Part shown: in pieces, positions 1-12,842 of the stretch
How positions within the stretch are numbered: position 1 is the first letter of the stretch
How the letters are laid out: the number at the start of each line of letters is the position of its first letter
DNA from: Chrysemys picta bellii
Lineage: Eukaryota > Chordata > Testudines > Emydidae
DNA length: 64,000 nt
Assembly: GCF_011386835.1 (NCBI RefSeq)
Contig: NC_088792.1
Coordinates: 221,677,894-221,741,893, forward strand
Direction of reading: 5' to 3'
Translations under genes and position numbers: made by a program
The notes under the pieces: generated by a model
What the model saw: the letters and a program-made list of their open reading frames with translations, nothing else
What the model was told of the DNA's origin: nothing
The model's database searches: none

Positions 1-3000
1 GCAGGCTTTTACCTCCTTGCTGGAACTGTAGAAAGAAAACAGAGCCAAAGCCTACCATAATTTATACTATTATCGTGTTTTTCTAGTCCATGCAATTACA
101 ATCTGAGAGACTTGATGTCACAGACAAGTTAGTATGTGAATTTCCAATCCATGTACAAGTATTATTTGGTAGTCTATATTTATGACACAGCTCTTTTGCA
201 ATACACTTCCTTTGACTTTCACATTTTTGGGTTTATAAAAACTCTGTTTATAAGAAGGACCGCTTTCTTTGGCCTGTAAGTGAGAGATATTGGACGGATT
301 ATGGGATTTTCATTTGGAAGGACAAAAATGAAGCATCTGATCTCAAAGCCCGGCATCGAATGAGCTCCTGAGTCCTATTCCAGAGGGAATGGATGCTTCA
401 GGAGAATTTATAGGTTATGTCGATAAGCTCTGACACAGCTAAATCTTTTGACTTTTTCAGATAACAAGAGAGGTACTTACTTTTGCCGTGTAGCCTTGAA
501 AGACTCCCACCCCCTTTTCCTTTTAAAAGTTTTGGGTAACATATTCTTTTGATTTCCTAAGTCTGGGTGGTCTCTGTCAGGAGGTAAAGTGGAGGCAAAT
601 GAGGAGTCAGGCTAAACCAGCATTAGAGGCAGTGGTGAGACAGCTGTGTTAAAGTTAACTCCACTGCCTATAAAGCAAACACAGCTGTGGGACAGAAGGT
701 CACTTTTGTTTGTCTGTGCACACAGGACACCAGCATGTGCTCAAAGAGGAGACACTGCTTGGAGAAATCCAGTTGCCCTGGCAAGATTTTCAGCCCTTGA
801 CCTGATGGTTTGTTTGAAGCACACCAATGAGCTGACCAAAGAACAAATGCAAAGCTCCTGGATGAAGAGGGTACAAAGAGCAAAACCCAAGCAGACCATC
901 TTGGACTGAAACACTGCTATCAAGAGTGACAAATGTTGCTTCTTTTATAATAGATAGCCCCCAAAAGGGTGGATGAGCCTAGCCTACTTCCCTTTTACCT
1001 GCAAGTGATGCATTAACTATATGTATCAAATCACTCTGCTGTAACCCTAGGGAAGGTATGAAATAGGAATGGATGAAATATAAAAAGTTGTATGTAAGGG
1101 ACATTAGAAATGGGAAAGGTCACTCAGTGCCTGTCGAAAGAACATTTTCTAGGACTTTGTATCATCTAGTTTTTAAAGTCCCAAGTGATGGTCCTTCCAC
1201 AGAGAGGCCACAGCCACATACTTCTGTCATGAGGTTGCTCTTGGCCGTCAACTGAAGTTTCTTTTTTTGCTTGATACCATGTTTTACTCCTTGCATATCA
1301 AACTAAATAAGTCCTCATCAGTACTGACATTAGTGTACAAATATTGGAAAGATTTAATGAGGATTCCTCCCACCCCAGCGCATGCGGTCATTACATACAC
1401 ACATGTAACTTTTAGACTCTTTCATAATAAGTCAATTCCTCCAGCCCCAGGATTATTTTATTGCCTTATGAACTAATTCACCTTTTTAAGCTAGCTTTCT
1501 TGTTGCCTTCAGCCATAAAGGCACGATAAACCATGAGGAAAATTAAATGCTACAACAATTATGGATATAGTTTCTCAAAATTAAAAGAAAAATCACCACC
1601 AAGATCAATAAAAACCCACCAAACCTTCTAATTCTGAAATCAACTCACAAACAGATTAAAGTTTACTAAGTAAAAAGAGCCATGTGTGTTTTTATAACTT
1701 CTATCTTGGCAGAAAACATGTGTGAGAGAAGAGATTCCCCTCCCAGCTTTAGCTGCTTTCAGGATCTGTGCATGAGTGGAAGCAACTTCAGAAGGGAGAA
1801 CTATGATGTTATAAAGATTTCTTCAACATTATACTTGCCTTTACTGGTGGTCTAAAGGACACTCCATCAGGATTTCACTGGTTCATTTGTGAAGTGTAGT
1901 TTTCTACAAAAGAGCAAAGAGAAACAAAAAATAAAACCACAGGTAACTTGGATGAGTAAGGAAAGTTGCTCTCCAGCCCTCTCAGGGTCACTGTATTGTG
2001 ATTTAATTTATCTAAATTATCAAGGGATTTTCAGTATAGATGTAAAGGATTTACTATGAAGGAGTGTGTGTGGTTTATATTCTCCAGCAGTTATTACATG
2101 CTATATAAACTGTTTGGAATATCAGGTTTTTCTTATTCCTGCTAATTCAATTTTTACTGTGTAAAATGCACAGCAGGGCTTGGTAATGGCAGAATTGACA
2201 TTTTATTGTGTATTAGAGCTGCTCAACATTTTTCATTAGAAACTTTTTCTTTTTTTACAAAAATAAATAAAAATTGCATTTTTCCAAAACTTAGAGATTT
2301 CACGAAATCTTTCCGTTTTTAAAGCTTTCTGTTTTTTTCCATCAAAATGGAAAAATTTTGAATTGTTGGTAGTTTCTTTCAATCTGTTTCCCTCTCTTCA
2401 GCCCCTTTTAGTCTCTCTTTGCCACTGCCTACAATCAAAAGAATGATGTCTAGGGATTTGGTTTTGGGAGGAAAAGGCCGGAAGGGGTTTCACCTTCTCA
2501 TTTTTCCTTTTCCCACACTAACTTTTCAAAATTTCTTTAACTTTTCACAAGTTATAGAGTAGAAAGCAAAGAAAAGTGAACAGAAAAGACACTCGGCAAC
2601 TCATTTTATTGCATCTAGTAGAGAAAAAACAACCAATGGCCGGAAGCTGAAGCCAAACAAATTTTAGGCACATTTTTTAATCGTGGTGGTGACTGCCCAG
2701 TGGACCAAACTACCAACGGAGGCAGTGGATTCTTCATCTCTTGAAGTCTCCAATTCAAGAATAGATACCTTTCTGGAATATATGAAACTATGAGATTTCC
2801 TTAACTCACACCTAGTTGTAGTTTTGAAGTGACTTACTAGTTCCAAAACAATGACACATCCAATTAAAATTATATTAATCTGCTTATATTGAAATATAAG
2901 CAGATGGAATGTGTTTCACACACAGTTAAGTATAATAATGGCTGTGAAAACAAGTTGATGGGCAGTGAGCAAAAAAAGCCAAACAATCTCAACTGAATAA

Positions 3001-5471
3001 AAGTACAAACAGTCTCAACTGAATAGCTAAAACAGTAGAGGAAGAACATTTTACAAAGCTCAGAGTTAGCAGTGAATGGCTGACTAAGAACATGCATCAA
3101 GCTCAACTTTATTCAAACAAATGAAAACCACAGATTTTGTGGAGGAAAAAATAGCCTATTTTCCTCTGGCATGGCTTCTAAAGTCAACTGAACACTCAGA
3201 AGAATGTGGGGGAAAGATACAATTAGATTGGGTACAGTAATCTCAGAAGAAAAGCCTGCAGAATATAGAGATACTAATAAATATGAAAAGAAAATCATGC
3301 AATTTAATAAACTGTACAGACACTCACTGACATATTGTTGCCACAGGCATACTCTTTGAAGAATAATTTCAAAAGAACAGAAACACCCTTTTTTCTGTAA
3401 TTCCCTATGTTCCAGCTGGGCAGCTAAGAGGTAGAAAACATAGGAATATATTAGCTTGGGATGAGGAAGAGCTTCAAAAGGTTGGAATTGGAACTTCTTG
3501 TAGGATATCCAAATCAATATCAGCCACTAGTTTAGATGCTTATCCAGGCCTTGGCATCTTTTAAAAATTCCCTCAACCTATTCCCCCATTTCTCTTCAGG
3601 CACCTCTTCCCTCAAACCTAACCGTCTCCCCTTCACTTGCAATCCAGCCCTATCTGCCTCCCTTGCCAATAGCACCACATGTAGCAGAGCATGCATGTGT
3701 GCCCCCTCCTCTGGATGGCAGGTTGCAGCCTGTTTGGTGACCAATCAGGGGAAGCATTGTCATGGGGAAAGTAAAGAGGAGCTCTGGCTACCACTCATGG
3801 CACTTGAGAGAAAAAGAGGCCTAGGAAAAGAAATAGTTGCTGCATAGCCACCAGGGAGGAGCTACTTCCCAGCTGGTTCTCAGATCAAAGGGCTGTGAAG
3901 CATCCCTGGGCATTCAGCCTTGTAGTTACATTAAGGCAGGGAAGACTAGTTGGGAAATGTCATCCTTTAATATCACCTCTTCTTGTCCTTTGTTTTCTTG
4001 TTAGTGTATCATTAAATCAGGTGCATGCATATGTGCGCGTGTGCCTTGGTGAATGGTGGTTACAAGTAAAAAGGATATTCATAACATGCCCTTTTCAGTA
4101 ATGGGGTTAAAGATTTTGAGCAAAGTTTCTGAAACAGAACTCAAACTCAGAGCCAGTCTCCTTCCATATTTAGAACCTTGCCCCAGAAATGTGTCTCTGC
4201 AGTGTTCAGTACCTCTCCCAAGGCACTCACAGAAATTAAGTTTGTTGCCTCCAAAGAGACAGTGCACACACCGCTCTGTTACATTAGCTGGGATTTTCAT
4301 TGCATCTCAACATCAGGAAATTCATAAGGACTGTTTCACTTGTGAACCCAACTCCAGTCAAGTGAATTTCCCTGTGGGACCCTCAACCTAGTATGGAATG
4401 CCTTGACGAAGCCACAAGTTTCAGCCCTTATCTCAAATATGTCTATCTCCTTTTCTTAAATGTAACATTCCCAGTAGCAATCTTTGGTGAAGTGGGCTTC
4501 AGGTCACAGGGCCTTATCAACAGAAAGTTAATATTGCACTTTCCAGAAAGACAAATTAGATAGGCAGAAAAGAAGCTAATGGCACTTTTGGGCTACCTGT
4601 ATATCACACAATAGAGCAAGGAAGTAAATGTCCCCCTCTTGGTATGTCTGGGGAGACCACATGTCGAATACTCATTCAGTTTTGAACGTTTCAGTATCTG
4701 ATATGAAAAATTCTGTGATCCACATTAGGGAGGATGGAGAAAGATGGAGCCTAACAAGGGCCACCCCTCTCTCTTAGTACACCTTGGAACTAGAACTGTG
4801 CAAAAGTGAAGCCTTAGCCTACGTCCTCTCCCTTGGCACCTCTCCCTTGAATCATGTGAACAACCAGTCTCTGCTGTGTCTTTGTCCTATTATCTGTTTC
4901 AGATTCTCTCTCGCTGGCTATATTAGAATGGTTGCCAAAGGCTAAAAATTAGGGCAATTTCCCTGGCCTCCTCACTGGCACGAGCCCATGTGCTCCCCCC
5001 CTCTGACAGCTCTTGCAGCAGTGTTGCAAGGCACCTACTAGAGTCCACTTTGATGGCACCCCTTGTTCTGGGACTTCTCCAGAATCACTCTGGCCCTTTC
5101 CTGGTACTCCGTGTTAATTTCTTGGGCAGTTGGGAATAGGTTTTACTAGGCCTAGATCACTCACACTGGCTGGGCCAGCCTGCTGACACAAAGACCTCTG
5201 TGATTTAGACAACGGCTGCCAGGATGCTGAGGTTGCATTGGAATACCCAGTTTTGCATGGTGGTTGGCAAAATCTCGAGATGCTGTTTGAGTACCACAGA
5301 TTCTACAATCTCAGCTGGAGCATGGGTTGCTGGCTGTGGCCAGCAGGTGGGCCAAACTGTTAGTTGCTGACCTGTGGCCTGGCATCATGCTCAGGGAAGA
5401 AAGTTTCGGTTTTGAACCAGTGATGGAGGTTTTCAGAGTATTACAGTCCTTTGTGGTTTCATGAGAATCAG
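1..5471. other. AT-rich DNA without a recognised gene
   Basis: No frame here shows a recognisable protein motif; the longest frames (3113-3517 on minus, 3536-3847 on plus) look like chance. The stretch 2205-2580 is rich in A and T runs and may be an old interspersed repeat. A short direct repeat (AATCTCAACTGAATA-type unit, twice) lies at about 2985-3025. Otherwise I see nothing I can name. Confidence 0.6.
2878..2905. repeat. Perfect short inverted repeat (hairpin)
   Basis: ATCTGCTTATATT is followed by GA and then its exact reverse complement, giving a 13 bp stem with a 2 base loop. It lies in otherwise unassigned DNA, with no visible transposon ends around it. It could be a chance AT-rich palindrome or the core of an old fold-back element. 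Confidence 0.7.
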
Positions 5472-5588
5472 AGCTTTAGAAATTGGACTTGCATCTGAAG
5501 AAGTGAGGTTCTTACCCACGAAAGCTTATGCTCCCAATACTTCTGTTAGTCTCAAAGGTGCCACAGGACCCTCTGTAGCTTTAGAAAT
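5472..5588 (+). mobile_element. Short Penelope-like 3' end fragment with 12 bp target duplication
   Basis: The insert is 5484-5576. It contains the segment 'acccacgaaagcttatgctc' followed by a 'gttagtctcaaaggtgccac' segment, which matches the 3' end of the larger Penelope-like copies at 37062-37147 and 50333-50450. It is flanked by AGCTTTAGAAAT at 5472-5483 and 5577-5588, an exact 12 bp duplication. Only about 93 bp are present, so this is a severely 5'-truncated copy. Confidence 0.8.
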
Positions 5589-6236
5589 GATACCTCTTAG
5601 TGAATAATATACAGGCAAGAAAATGTATGGCTATATTAGAACTGGTTGTTAGAATATCTATTTTAAATTGTAATGTTCACAGTTCATCTATTCTCATACC
5701 TCTTATTATACTCTGTCCTCAAACAGTCATGTGAGCAGGATTTTGTTCAAATGTTTGGGGAACAGCTTTTCTCGATTTGCACTCAAGCAAGGGCATTTGT
5801 GCATGAATAAGATTACTTGTCAGTCATTTTTATTTTTTTGTAGTTTTTAGAAAGTTTCACTCATCTGATCACAGAGAATAACCAAGATGATATAACTTAA
5901 GTAATCAACCCGACACCATGAACAACAAGTAACTGAAGTGAGAACTGTGAGAAATCCCAAGCAGCTGATAATCAATTATATAAACTATTCAGTGAATACT
6001 TCAAAACAGACATGTTCACAGAAATCAGAATCAGTCTGTAAGCAGAAAAACAGGCTGCAGTCATGAAATACTTCATTTACAACAAATAATTTTACCAGCT
6101 CTTTTCAATAGCTACAAATAAGACTACAGTCACAACAGCAGTCAGCAGGGAGGAGTAGGTTTCAAGTTCATTCTCTATTTTCTCCTCTGATACTCAGCAC
6201 ACTGTGCAGAATAGTCTATGATTCTCTGGACACCTA
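5589..6236. other. Unassigned AT-rich DNA
   Basis: No gene or repeat end recognised. Confidence 0.5.
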
Positions 6237-6300
6237 AGGCTTGTCTACATGTACATTTAGTTTGCAGCAAGCTGGGGTGTGAATCTACGCTACAATTGAA
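6237..6300 (+). mobile_element. MITE fragment (GGCTTGTCTACATG end)
   Basis: The stretch starts GGCTTGTCTACATG and continues with a 'gcaagctggggtgtgaatct' core. The same design occurs in reverse orientation at about 58586-58683. The right end is not clear here, because a poly-G run starts near 6330. It is probably a piece of a non-autonomous DNA transposon of a type common in turtle DNA; the superfamily was not determined. Confidence 0.5.
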
Positions 6301-7131
6301 AATTCCTCTCTAGAAGACAAATTGTGGGCGGGGGGGGGGGTTCTGTGCCAATGTGAAGCCAACTGGTATCCCATTTAGCCTTCTGGGAAGCTACTGATAC
6401 TATAAAAATCTGCTAGCAAAAGGTATCAGGCAGGAAATGCAGCTTGCCCCCCTCTTTTCCCCTTAGCCACTGCTGCTACTGCAGCTGCTGTACATCATAT
6501 CACTCTTTCTTGTATTGGCACATGGACCTTACGTCATCATTTGAGAAGGGTTTTTTATTCTTCTTATTGAAAGCCCAACCTGAGTCACCATGGTGAATTA
6601 AATCTAGTTTAAGTGAACTTTGAAGTGTTTTAATCTCTAGTAAATATTTTACTGTAGTGTTCTATGTGGTCAAGATTATGCTTTCCCCTACTGATGTGGC
6701 AAAATCTGGGCCAATGTGAGGGGAAGTGACTGTAAATTAAATCACTGTAATTTTGTTCTCATGATTAGAACTGTAAATAAAAATTCTCACTGAATGCAAA
6801 AACCACATAAACATGATATTTCCATGGATTTGTAAGATATCACTACCACATTTTGCTCTTTGCCTCCAGAATTTTGTTTATATGAAAAAAAAATTTCCTG
6901 ACAGGCAGAAAATCATTTTTGTACATCAGTGCTCATTAAGAGAAAGAACAGTATTTCAACACAGTTTTATTCACACAGCTTACTTAACCTTATTCAAAAA
7001 GCTCAATAATTATCCTTGCTACATAAATAAATCAAAGAGAGGATTATTACATTTGTTTGTCTCTCTGTTTGCTTTTGAAATATAAGACTTGGTAGGCTAT
7101 TTATATCAACTCCACAATGGAGCTCCTTCTC
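6301..7131. other. Unassigned DNA
   Basis: There is a run of about ten or more G near 6330-6340. The 90-codon frame at 6813-7085 has no recognisable motif. Nothing else can be named. Confidence 0.5.
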
Positions 7132-7440
7132 TCAGGGCTGGTCTACACTGGGGGGGAGAGGGGGAAGAGGGATCGATCTAAGATATGCAACTTCAGCTAC
7201 GTGAATAGTGTAGCTGAAGTCAAAGTATCTTAGATCAAATTACCTGGGGTCCACATGGCACGGGATCGACGGCCGCGGCTCCCCCGTCGACTGCGCTACC
7301 GCCGCTCTGGTGGAGTTCCAGAGTCGACAGGGAGCGCGTTCGGGGATCGATATATCGCGTCGTAATGAGACGTGATATATAGATCCCCACTAGACTGATT
7401 ACTACCCGCCAATCCGGCGGGTAGTGAAGATGTACCCTCA
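7132..7440 (+). mobile_element. PIF/Harbinger-type MITE, copy 1
   Basis: The element is 7135-7437, with left end GGGCTGGTCTACAC and right end GAAGATGTACCC, flanked by TCA on both sides (7132-7134, 7438-7440). A 3 bp duplication is typical of PIF/Harbinger elements. The interior is built of palindromes: 'cttcagctacgtgaat' pairs with 'gtagctgaag' near 7190-7220, a CpG-rich centre surrounds GTCGAC, and there is a GATCGATATATCGCG motif. It has no coding capacity. It is the same family as 38849-39133 (inverted) and 54515-54806. Confidence 0.82.
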
Positions 7441-7477
7441 GAGAGTGTTTCATATCCTGCTTGTAGAATCACAATGT

Positions 7478-7588
7478 TTTGCTAAAAGATATGCTCTAGG
7501 AATTATTTCAGGGAAGTTTTATGACTTGTGCTATACTGGGGGGTCAGATTAGATTATCACCATGGTCTTAGAATCTGTGAATCCACAA
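7478..7588 (+). mobile_element. CR1 LINE 3' end fragment
   Basis: The stretch runs from AAAGATATGCTCTAGG through GGTCAGATTAGATTATCA to 'cttagaatctgtgaatcc', the usual arrangement of a CR1 3' end. The AAAGATATGCTCTAG module recurs at the 3' end of the CR1 at 60420-62660. No coding part remains. Confidence 0.7.
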
Positions 7589-9194
7589 ATACATTAAAAT
7601 TAGTATCTTGACATCAGAAACTGCAAAGATGGCCATTTTGTTGCTGCAGGCTATTTTTCATGCCAGCATGGTGAACTTTGCTCTAGCTTGCACGTGTTCT
7701 GGTGCATTTCTGCTTCCCGAGAATGGTAGAGTCCACTTGGTAGAGTCTCCCTCCTAAGTGAGTATGTGGCCCACCTTAGGATCAATGGGCCCTGGATTTG
7801 TGCTCTTTGGGTTAATGGCAGGTCTCATCCTTTTGCTTGCAGGTCATCTCGCATTATACTCAATAGCTAATGTACAGTACCTTCACTTAGTGATTCGGTG
7901 AATAAGTGATTATACTGTCCCACTCTGCTTTAAAGGAATCAAGAAGCAACCAGCTTCAAAAAGAAACTAACATTTGATTCAGAAAAAGGGTAGATTGAAA
8001 TTGAGAAAGGATTTTGTTTAGGAATCAGGCATAAAAAGAAAAGGCATGATACCTAATCAAGGATATTGGATTTGCAAATAATTAGCCAACCCTACAGCAA
8101 TAATCATGTCCCCTCCATTGAAATAAAGAACAGAAAAGGTAAGTGGGTGATATCCCAAAGTGTTCCCACTAATCTTAGGTGGGCACACACTGTCACTTGC
8201 TTTGGAATGATTATTAATATAACAGACCTTACCATCACTTGTGTGTAGTGGTGGACGTTTGGCACAACTCTTATAAACTGTGTGTGCCATCACCTGCTCA
8301 ACATGGAGCTTGAGCTCCTCACACTAGATCTTTTCTCATCCTAGAGCCCTTTCATAAAATACACATTCTGTTGTGGTGTAATTTCACTGTAAGGCAGACA
8401 GATCACTCTGGGGTGTGGAGAAGGTCTGGCCTTCCCCTGGCTTCCAGTATAAAGGAGGCCTAAGGTGTGAGACTGGTATTTGATCCTCTCCTCGATTGTG
8501 TAGCCCTGTGCTCCCTTCCAGATGCTCCTGTATGTCCAGGACTTGGAACAGTCATTCTCCTTTCTTCTTGTGGTTCTGGCTTGTAGCTGAATGACTGCTG
8601 AGAGGGGGCCAGGCTCCATTTCCTGCATGATACCTTCTGCTAGCAGACCGGCTTGTGGATACATATACCACAGTGTGACACTCCCCATGAAGGCTGGCAC
8701 TTATGGTCACTGAGGCTTCCCTCACCAGAAGGTAAATGATATTCACACAGAAGAGAGAGTTTGCATTCCCCTGAAGAGCTTATTTGGGCTTGCACACATA
8801 GATGGATGGTCCCAGCCACATGTAGGTTATGATGGATCAGTATTTGGCTGTGATTACAGTCTGATGGCTGACAGACATGCTAACAATTGCTCTTCTTCCA
8901 TGGCCTGACCTTCACAGGACATCTGCATCTCAAACATCCAGGTTAATCAGAACTTTGGGGTCCAAATGGTCCTTCTCCTTTCTAGAGGTTCCTGATACAC
9001 TGTCAGTTCAGGGTTACCAGACAAACATTTTATGTTAAGTGCCATATTCCCAGCTGTTACTTATTTTCCAGTACATTTTGCTGCTTCTGGGCTGCCATAT
9101 TTCAGAAGGCTCCCTAAAGTGTTACCAATACTTACTCCTTAATCCTTATTCTTTTATATTGAATATCATTTCATGGAAGTCCTCTCTGGGACAG
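7589..9194. other. Unassigned DNA, possibly with LTR-like material
   Basis: A 119-codon minus frame (8341-8700) overlaps a 'tataaaggaggcct' stretch and has no recognisable domain. The region 8340-9000 has the base composition and TATA-like box of an old LTR, but I found no matching ends. No gene is called. Confidence 0.4.
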
Positions 9195-9661
9195 CTTAGT
9201 GTGATAGTATGGCCACCTCCCAGGTGTCCCCTCTTTGCCTCAGAGTGGCCCTACAAGTGGCTCCCTGCTTTAATTTTCCCCTTTAAAAGGTTTCTTCAAT
9301 AACTCTCAAACTCTTCTGTCTATTCACCGCCCTTCTTGGAGTTCTGGTTAATTAAATTAACAAACATTCAAAATAAAGTTCTGAAGCCCATTTGTTTACC
9401 ACATTATCAGGTCCCTCCCTAACCTTTCCTGCCTGGGTCTTACTCCCCAAGTTCCTGGTTTATTTTCTGGAGCCTACTCACTCCCAGTAGCCTCTGTACT
9501 CCACTCTGAAAAACCTCTCTGAAAATCACCCCCTACAGCTTCCCACTGCTCTTTATAGGGGAATCAGCTGATCCCTGATTAGGTGTGCCTCCTTAGTAGT
9601 TAGGGTTGGCTGGCCCCAGGCCTCTAGCCCTTAAGGGGACAAGCCACCCTGTTACACTTAC
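9195..9661 (-). mobile_element. Solo LTR (about 457 bp)
   Basis: The LTR runs 9200-9656, from TGTGATAG to GTTACA on the plus strand, so it has TG/CA ends. Flanks CTTAG (9195-9199) and CTTAC (9657-9661) form a 5 bp duplication with one mismatch. On the minus strand a TATAAAG box (about 9550) precedes an AATAAA signal (about 9470), which suggests minus orientation. A plus-strand AATAAA near 9373 leaves this open. No internal retroviral or Gypsy coding sequence flanks it, so it is a recombined solo LTR. Confidence 0.68.
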
Positions 9662-10127
9662 ATTAAATCCAACCTGTCTAAGAAACCTCAGCACCTCTCT
9701 TGGCATTTTGTATTCTGAAATTGACAATTTGCATATTTTCCTTGAAGAATATATTTTAATCCTCGTTTCATTTGCATTTACATACTTTAATTTATCAACA
9801 ATCAACTGCAATGCACCATTTTATTTTAAAGTAGTTGGCACATTAAAACATCAACAATTTTCCAAAGTTACCACACAGTAGCACAAGAGAGATTGTATTT
9901 CCTTTCCTAAGTGTAGAATAAATGGAAGTATAACTATGTGCTAACTGTGGTGTAATGTTTATTTTTGAATGGCACGCAATATATGTTGATGGCATGACAA
10001 TCAGAAAAGTCTATTGCTGCATTTGAGAGTTGTCTTCATCCACCAGCCATACAGAGCTTCTATGGGGCTGAACAAGGTCTGACTTATATTTCCAATTTCC
10101 AGAAACGTTGCACCACTTTTGATTAGA
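9662..10127. other. Unassigned DNA between LTR and CR1
   Basis: Nothing recognised in this stretch. Confidence 0.5.
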
Positions 10128-10958
10128 CAGGGGGCACACAGCAAGATTCAGTTTCAGACAAATTAGAGGATTGGGCCAAAAGAAACCTGATGAGGTTCAA
10201 CAACGACAAGTGCAGAGTCCTGCACTTAGGACGGAAGAATCCCATTCACTGTTACAGACTAGGGACCGAATGGCTAGGAAGCAGTTCTGCAGAAAAGGAC
10301 CTAGGGGTTTCAGTGGACGAGAACCTGGATATGAGTCAACAGTGTGCTCTTGTTGCCAAGAAGGCTAACGGCATTTTGGGCTGTATAAATAGGGGCATTG
10401 CCAGCAGATCGAGGGACGTGATCATTCCCCTCTATTCGACATTGATGAGGCCTCATCTGGAGTACTGTGTCCAGTTTTGGGCCCCACACTACAAGAAGGA
10501 TGTGGAAAAATTGGAAAGAGTCCAGCGGAGGGCAACAAAAATGATTAGGGGGCTGAAGCACATGACTTATGAGGAGAGGCTGAGGGAACTGGGATTGTTT
10601 AGTCTGCAGAAGAGAAGAATGAGGGGGGATTTGATAGCTGCTTTCAACTACCTGAAAGGGGGTTCCAAAGAGGATGGATCTAGACTATTCTCAGTGGTAC
10701 CTGATGACAGAACAAGGAGTAATGGTCTCAAGTTGCAGTTGGGGAGGTTTACTTTTTCACTAGGAGGGTGGTGAAGCACAGGAATGGGTTACCTAGGGAG
10801 GTGGTGGAATCTCCTTCCTTAGAGGGTTTTAAGGTCAGGCTTGACAAAGCCCTGGCTGGGATGATTTAGTTGGGAATTGGTCCTGCTTTGAGCAGGGGGT
10901 TGGACTAGATGACCTCCTGAGGTCCCTTGCAACCCTGATATTCTATGATTCTATGATT
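10128..10958 (+). mobile_element. CR1 LINE, 5'-truncated
   Basis: The element spans the last third of the CR1 reverse transcriptase plus the 3' UTR. It ends in the diagnostic repeat TTCTATGATTCTATGATT at about 10941-10958, preceded by a 'tggactagatgacctcctga' segment. CR1 elements typically truncate at the 5' end and lack clear target duplications, as here. It is a dead copy: endonuclease and catalytic palm are absent. Confidence 0.92.
10190..10774 (+). pseudogene. CR1 reverse transcriptase C-terminal fragment
   Basis: This is an uninterrupted frame of 194 codons. In order it shows [15 protein letters not shown], a [10 protein letters not shown] block, [26 protein letters not shown] residues (here [15 protein letters not shown]), [16 protein letters not shown] and the [22 protein letters not shown] block. 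These are the conserved thumb and C-terminal blocks of CR1 ORF2. The catalytic motif (FADD in CR1) would lie upstream and is missing. The reading frame is lost near 10774, while the homologous 3' sequence 'ggaatctccttccttagag' continues beyond. It makes no functional enzyme. Confidence 0.9.
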
Positions 10959-12776
10959 TCCATGACCCCAAATTTCAGGACAGAATGAATCCAGAGTTTT
11001 AGCTCAGGCCCATCTTCAAAGCTAATGCCAAAGAAAATGTCTTTGCTTGTTATATATCATAAGGAAGGGCAGTCTCAACAAAAATATTCAGATGCATTAT
11101 AAGCACTCCAGAATTTGGGAATGTTCAGATACAGGAGTTTTATTTGGATTAATATAAACAAGGAATATTTTGGAAAATATGGATTGAGGTTTGGATTTCA
11201 AAATACATTTAAAGTTCAGGGTTGTTCAGAAGTAGGTTTTGGTTCAAGTTCTGTAACACTATTTCAGGAAAACATAGAATTTCATTCTATCCTTTCAGTG
11301 GATTTCCGTTAAGAAATAATATAACAAGATATATTCATTCCTATCCGAATCCTCCCATAGGTCTTCTGATGTAGTTACTTTGTAAAGATATCTGCAAATC
11401 ATCTATCACTTTTGCTGATCTCTCTCATTTGTCTTGTGGCTAAGTGATATCCTCTACTGAGAAAAATGGGAATCCTTGCTTGTGCTATACTAGAGGTTTC
11501 CCACATCAGTCACCAACTCTCTAAAGCTTGCTTTAAGTGATATGTGGGTTGCTCCTTCTGCCTCTTATTGATTTCAGGTTCGACGCAGCCTGTGCTGAAA
11601 TGGGCATTCTATTTTTGTGTAAATTATCTCTGTCATCTCAAGATGAATACATGCGCTATAATGCAGACAAATTAATAGGCAAAACCGTACAAAGCAGATT
11701 TTAGGCTTAAAATTAAAGTTCATGGTCATTGAGCTGTTCAACTCATTGAAAAAATGTGGATTATTTTTAAAAAGTTTCATAGACTTAGTACAACATAAGC
11801 AACAAAAGTGAATATAAATCAATCAAAACACAAAACAAATGCAGTCACACACAAAAGAGATAAGAGTGCCCTCTCTTAAGATGCCAGAGGTGATTACAGG
11901 GCAGGGTAATGGTTGCAAGGATAAGTATTTATAATACAATGACAGTAAAAGCACATCAGGACTTCAAAGACTTGAACCCATGATCCTGCCCCACTGAAGC
12001 CACCAATAAAGCTGTGAGTTTAAAAGGAGAAAAGAAATCAGTTTCCACTACTCCAAAAGAGTCGGAATTCTCTCCTGCCACCACAGCAGTGACAACATAG
12101 ATTGATTGATTTGGATTGGGCCGGGAGAGGGTGTACTGCCCAACATTAGTTTATTGAAGAAGTAACAGTTATTGATGGAGTAGCCCAACTTTAATTGATT
12201 TTGGTGTGTTAGGGAGCAACTTTAATTGAGGTTTCTGATTTCAAGATTGGGCTCTTGGTTCCCATGTAAAGAAAGGTACTCACCCAACAAGAGGGTAGCG
12301 TGGCCCTTATTGGGGAGAAAGATTTATCCCTTTGCTCAGTAGGTTCTGGGTTAACTTTGCAAAGCCTTGGCATAGTCATGGTTAATTCCCCTTTCATAAC
12401 AGAATTATCATGTGCAGCCAATTGTTCTTGGCAGAATTTACAGTACGGATGCATAGTTTTAACAGTAATATGCTATGAAACTAATAAAAGAAGTGATTGA
12501 TCTTTTTGACTTATTTATAACGGTATCATACTCTAAAGTAATAGATGGAATAGCTCCTGCAACCTCATCTTCCTGAGTAGCCAACCAACCCTTTACTCTT
12601 CTTGTCAACCCCGTCATATCCTTTTTGCTTAACTGTAAACTAAATACTCTGCAGAACAAGTATCATTTGTATATAATTCTTATTTTTCCACTATCAATGG
12701 CACTAGTTTTAAGAGAATGATTAATTATGGTTGTTCAAAGGTAAGGCTACTCTGTTTAAACTCAAGTTCTGGAGGT
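10959..12776. other. Unassigned AT-rich DNA
   Basis: No coding motif or transposon end is recognised. Frames up to 82 codons (for example 11574-11822 on minus) have no domain signature. Confidence 0.5.
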
Positions 12777-12779
12777 GTG

Positions 12780-12837
<58 letters not shown>

Positions 12838-12842
12838 TATAT
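12777..12842. repeat. (TA)n-(CA)n microsatellite
   Basis: GTGT is followed by about eleven TA units and then about fifteen CA units, ending ACGCACATATAT. Simple sequence. The short frame reading through it is meaningless. Confidence 0.97.

Noticed and set aside
8341..8700. 119-codon minus-strand frame as a host gene
   Set aside because: No domain motif, composition typical of LTR-like DNA with a TATA-like box on the opposite strand, and no splice or start context.
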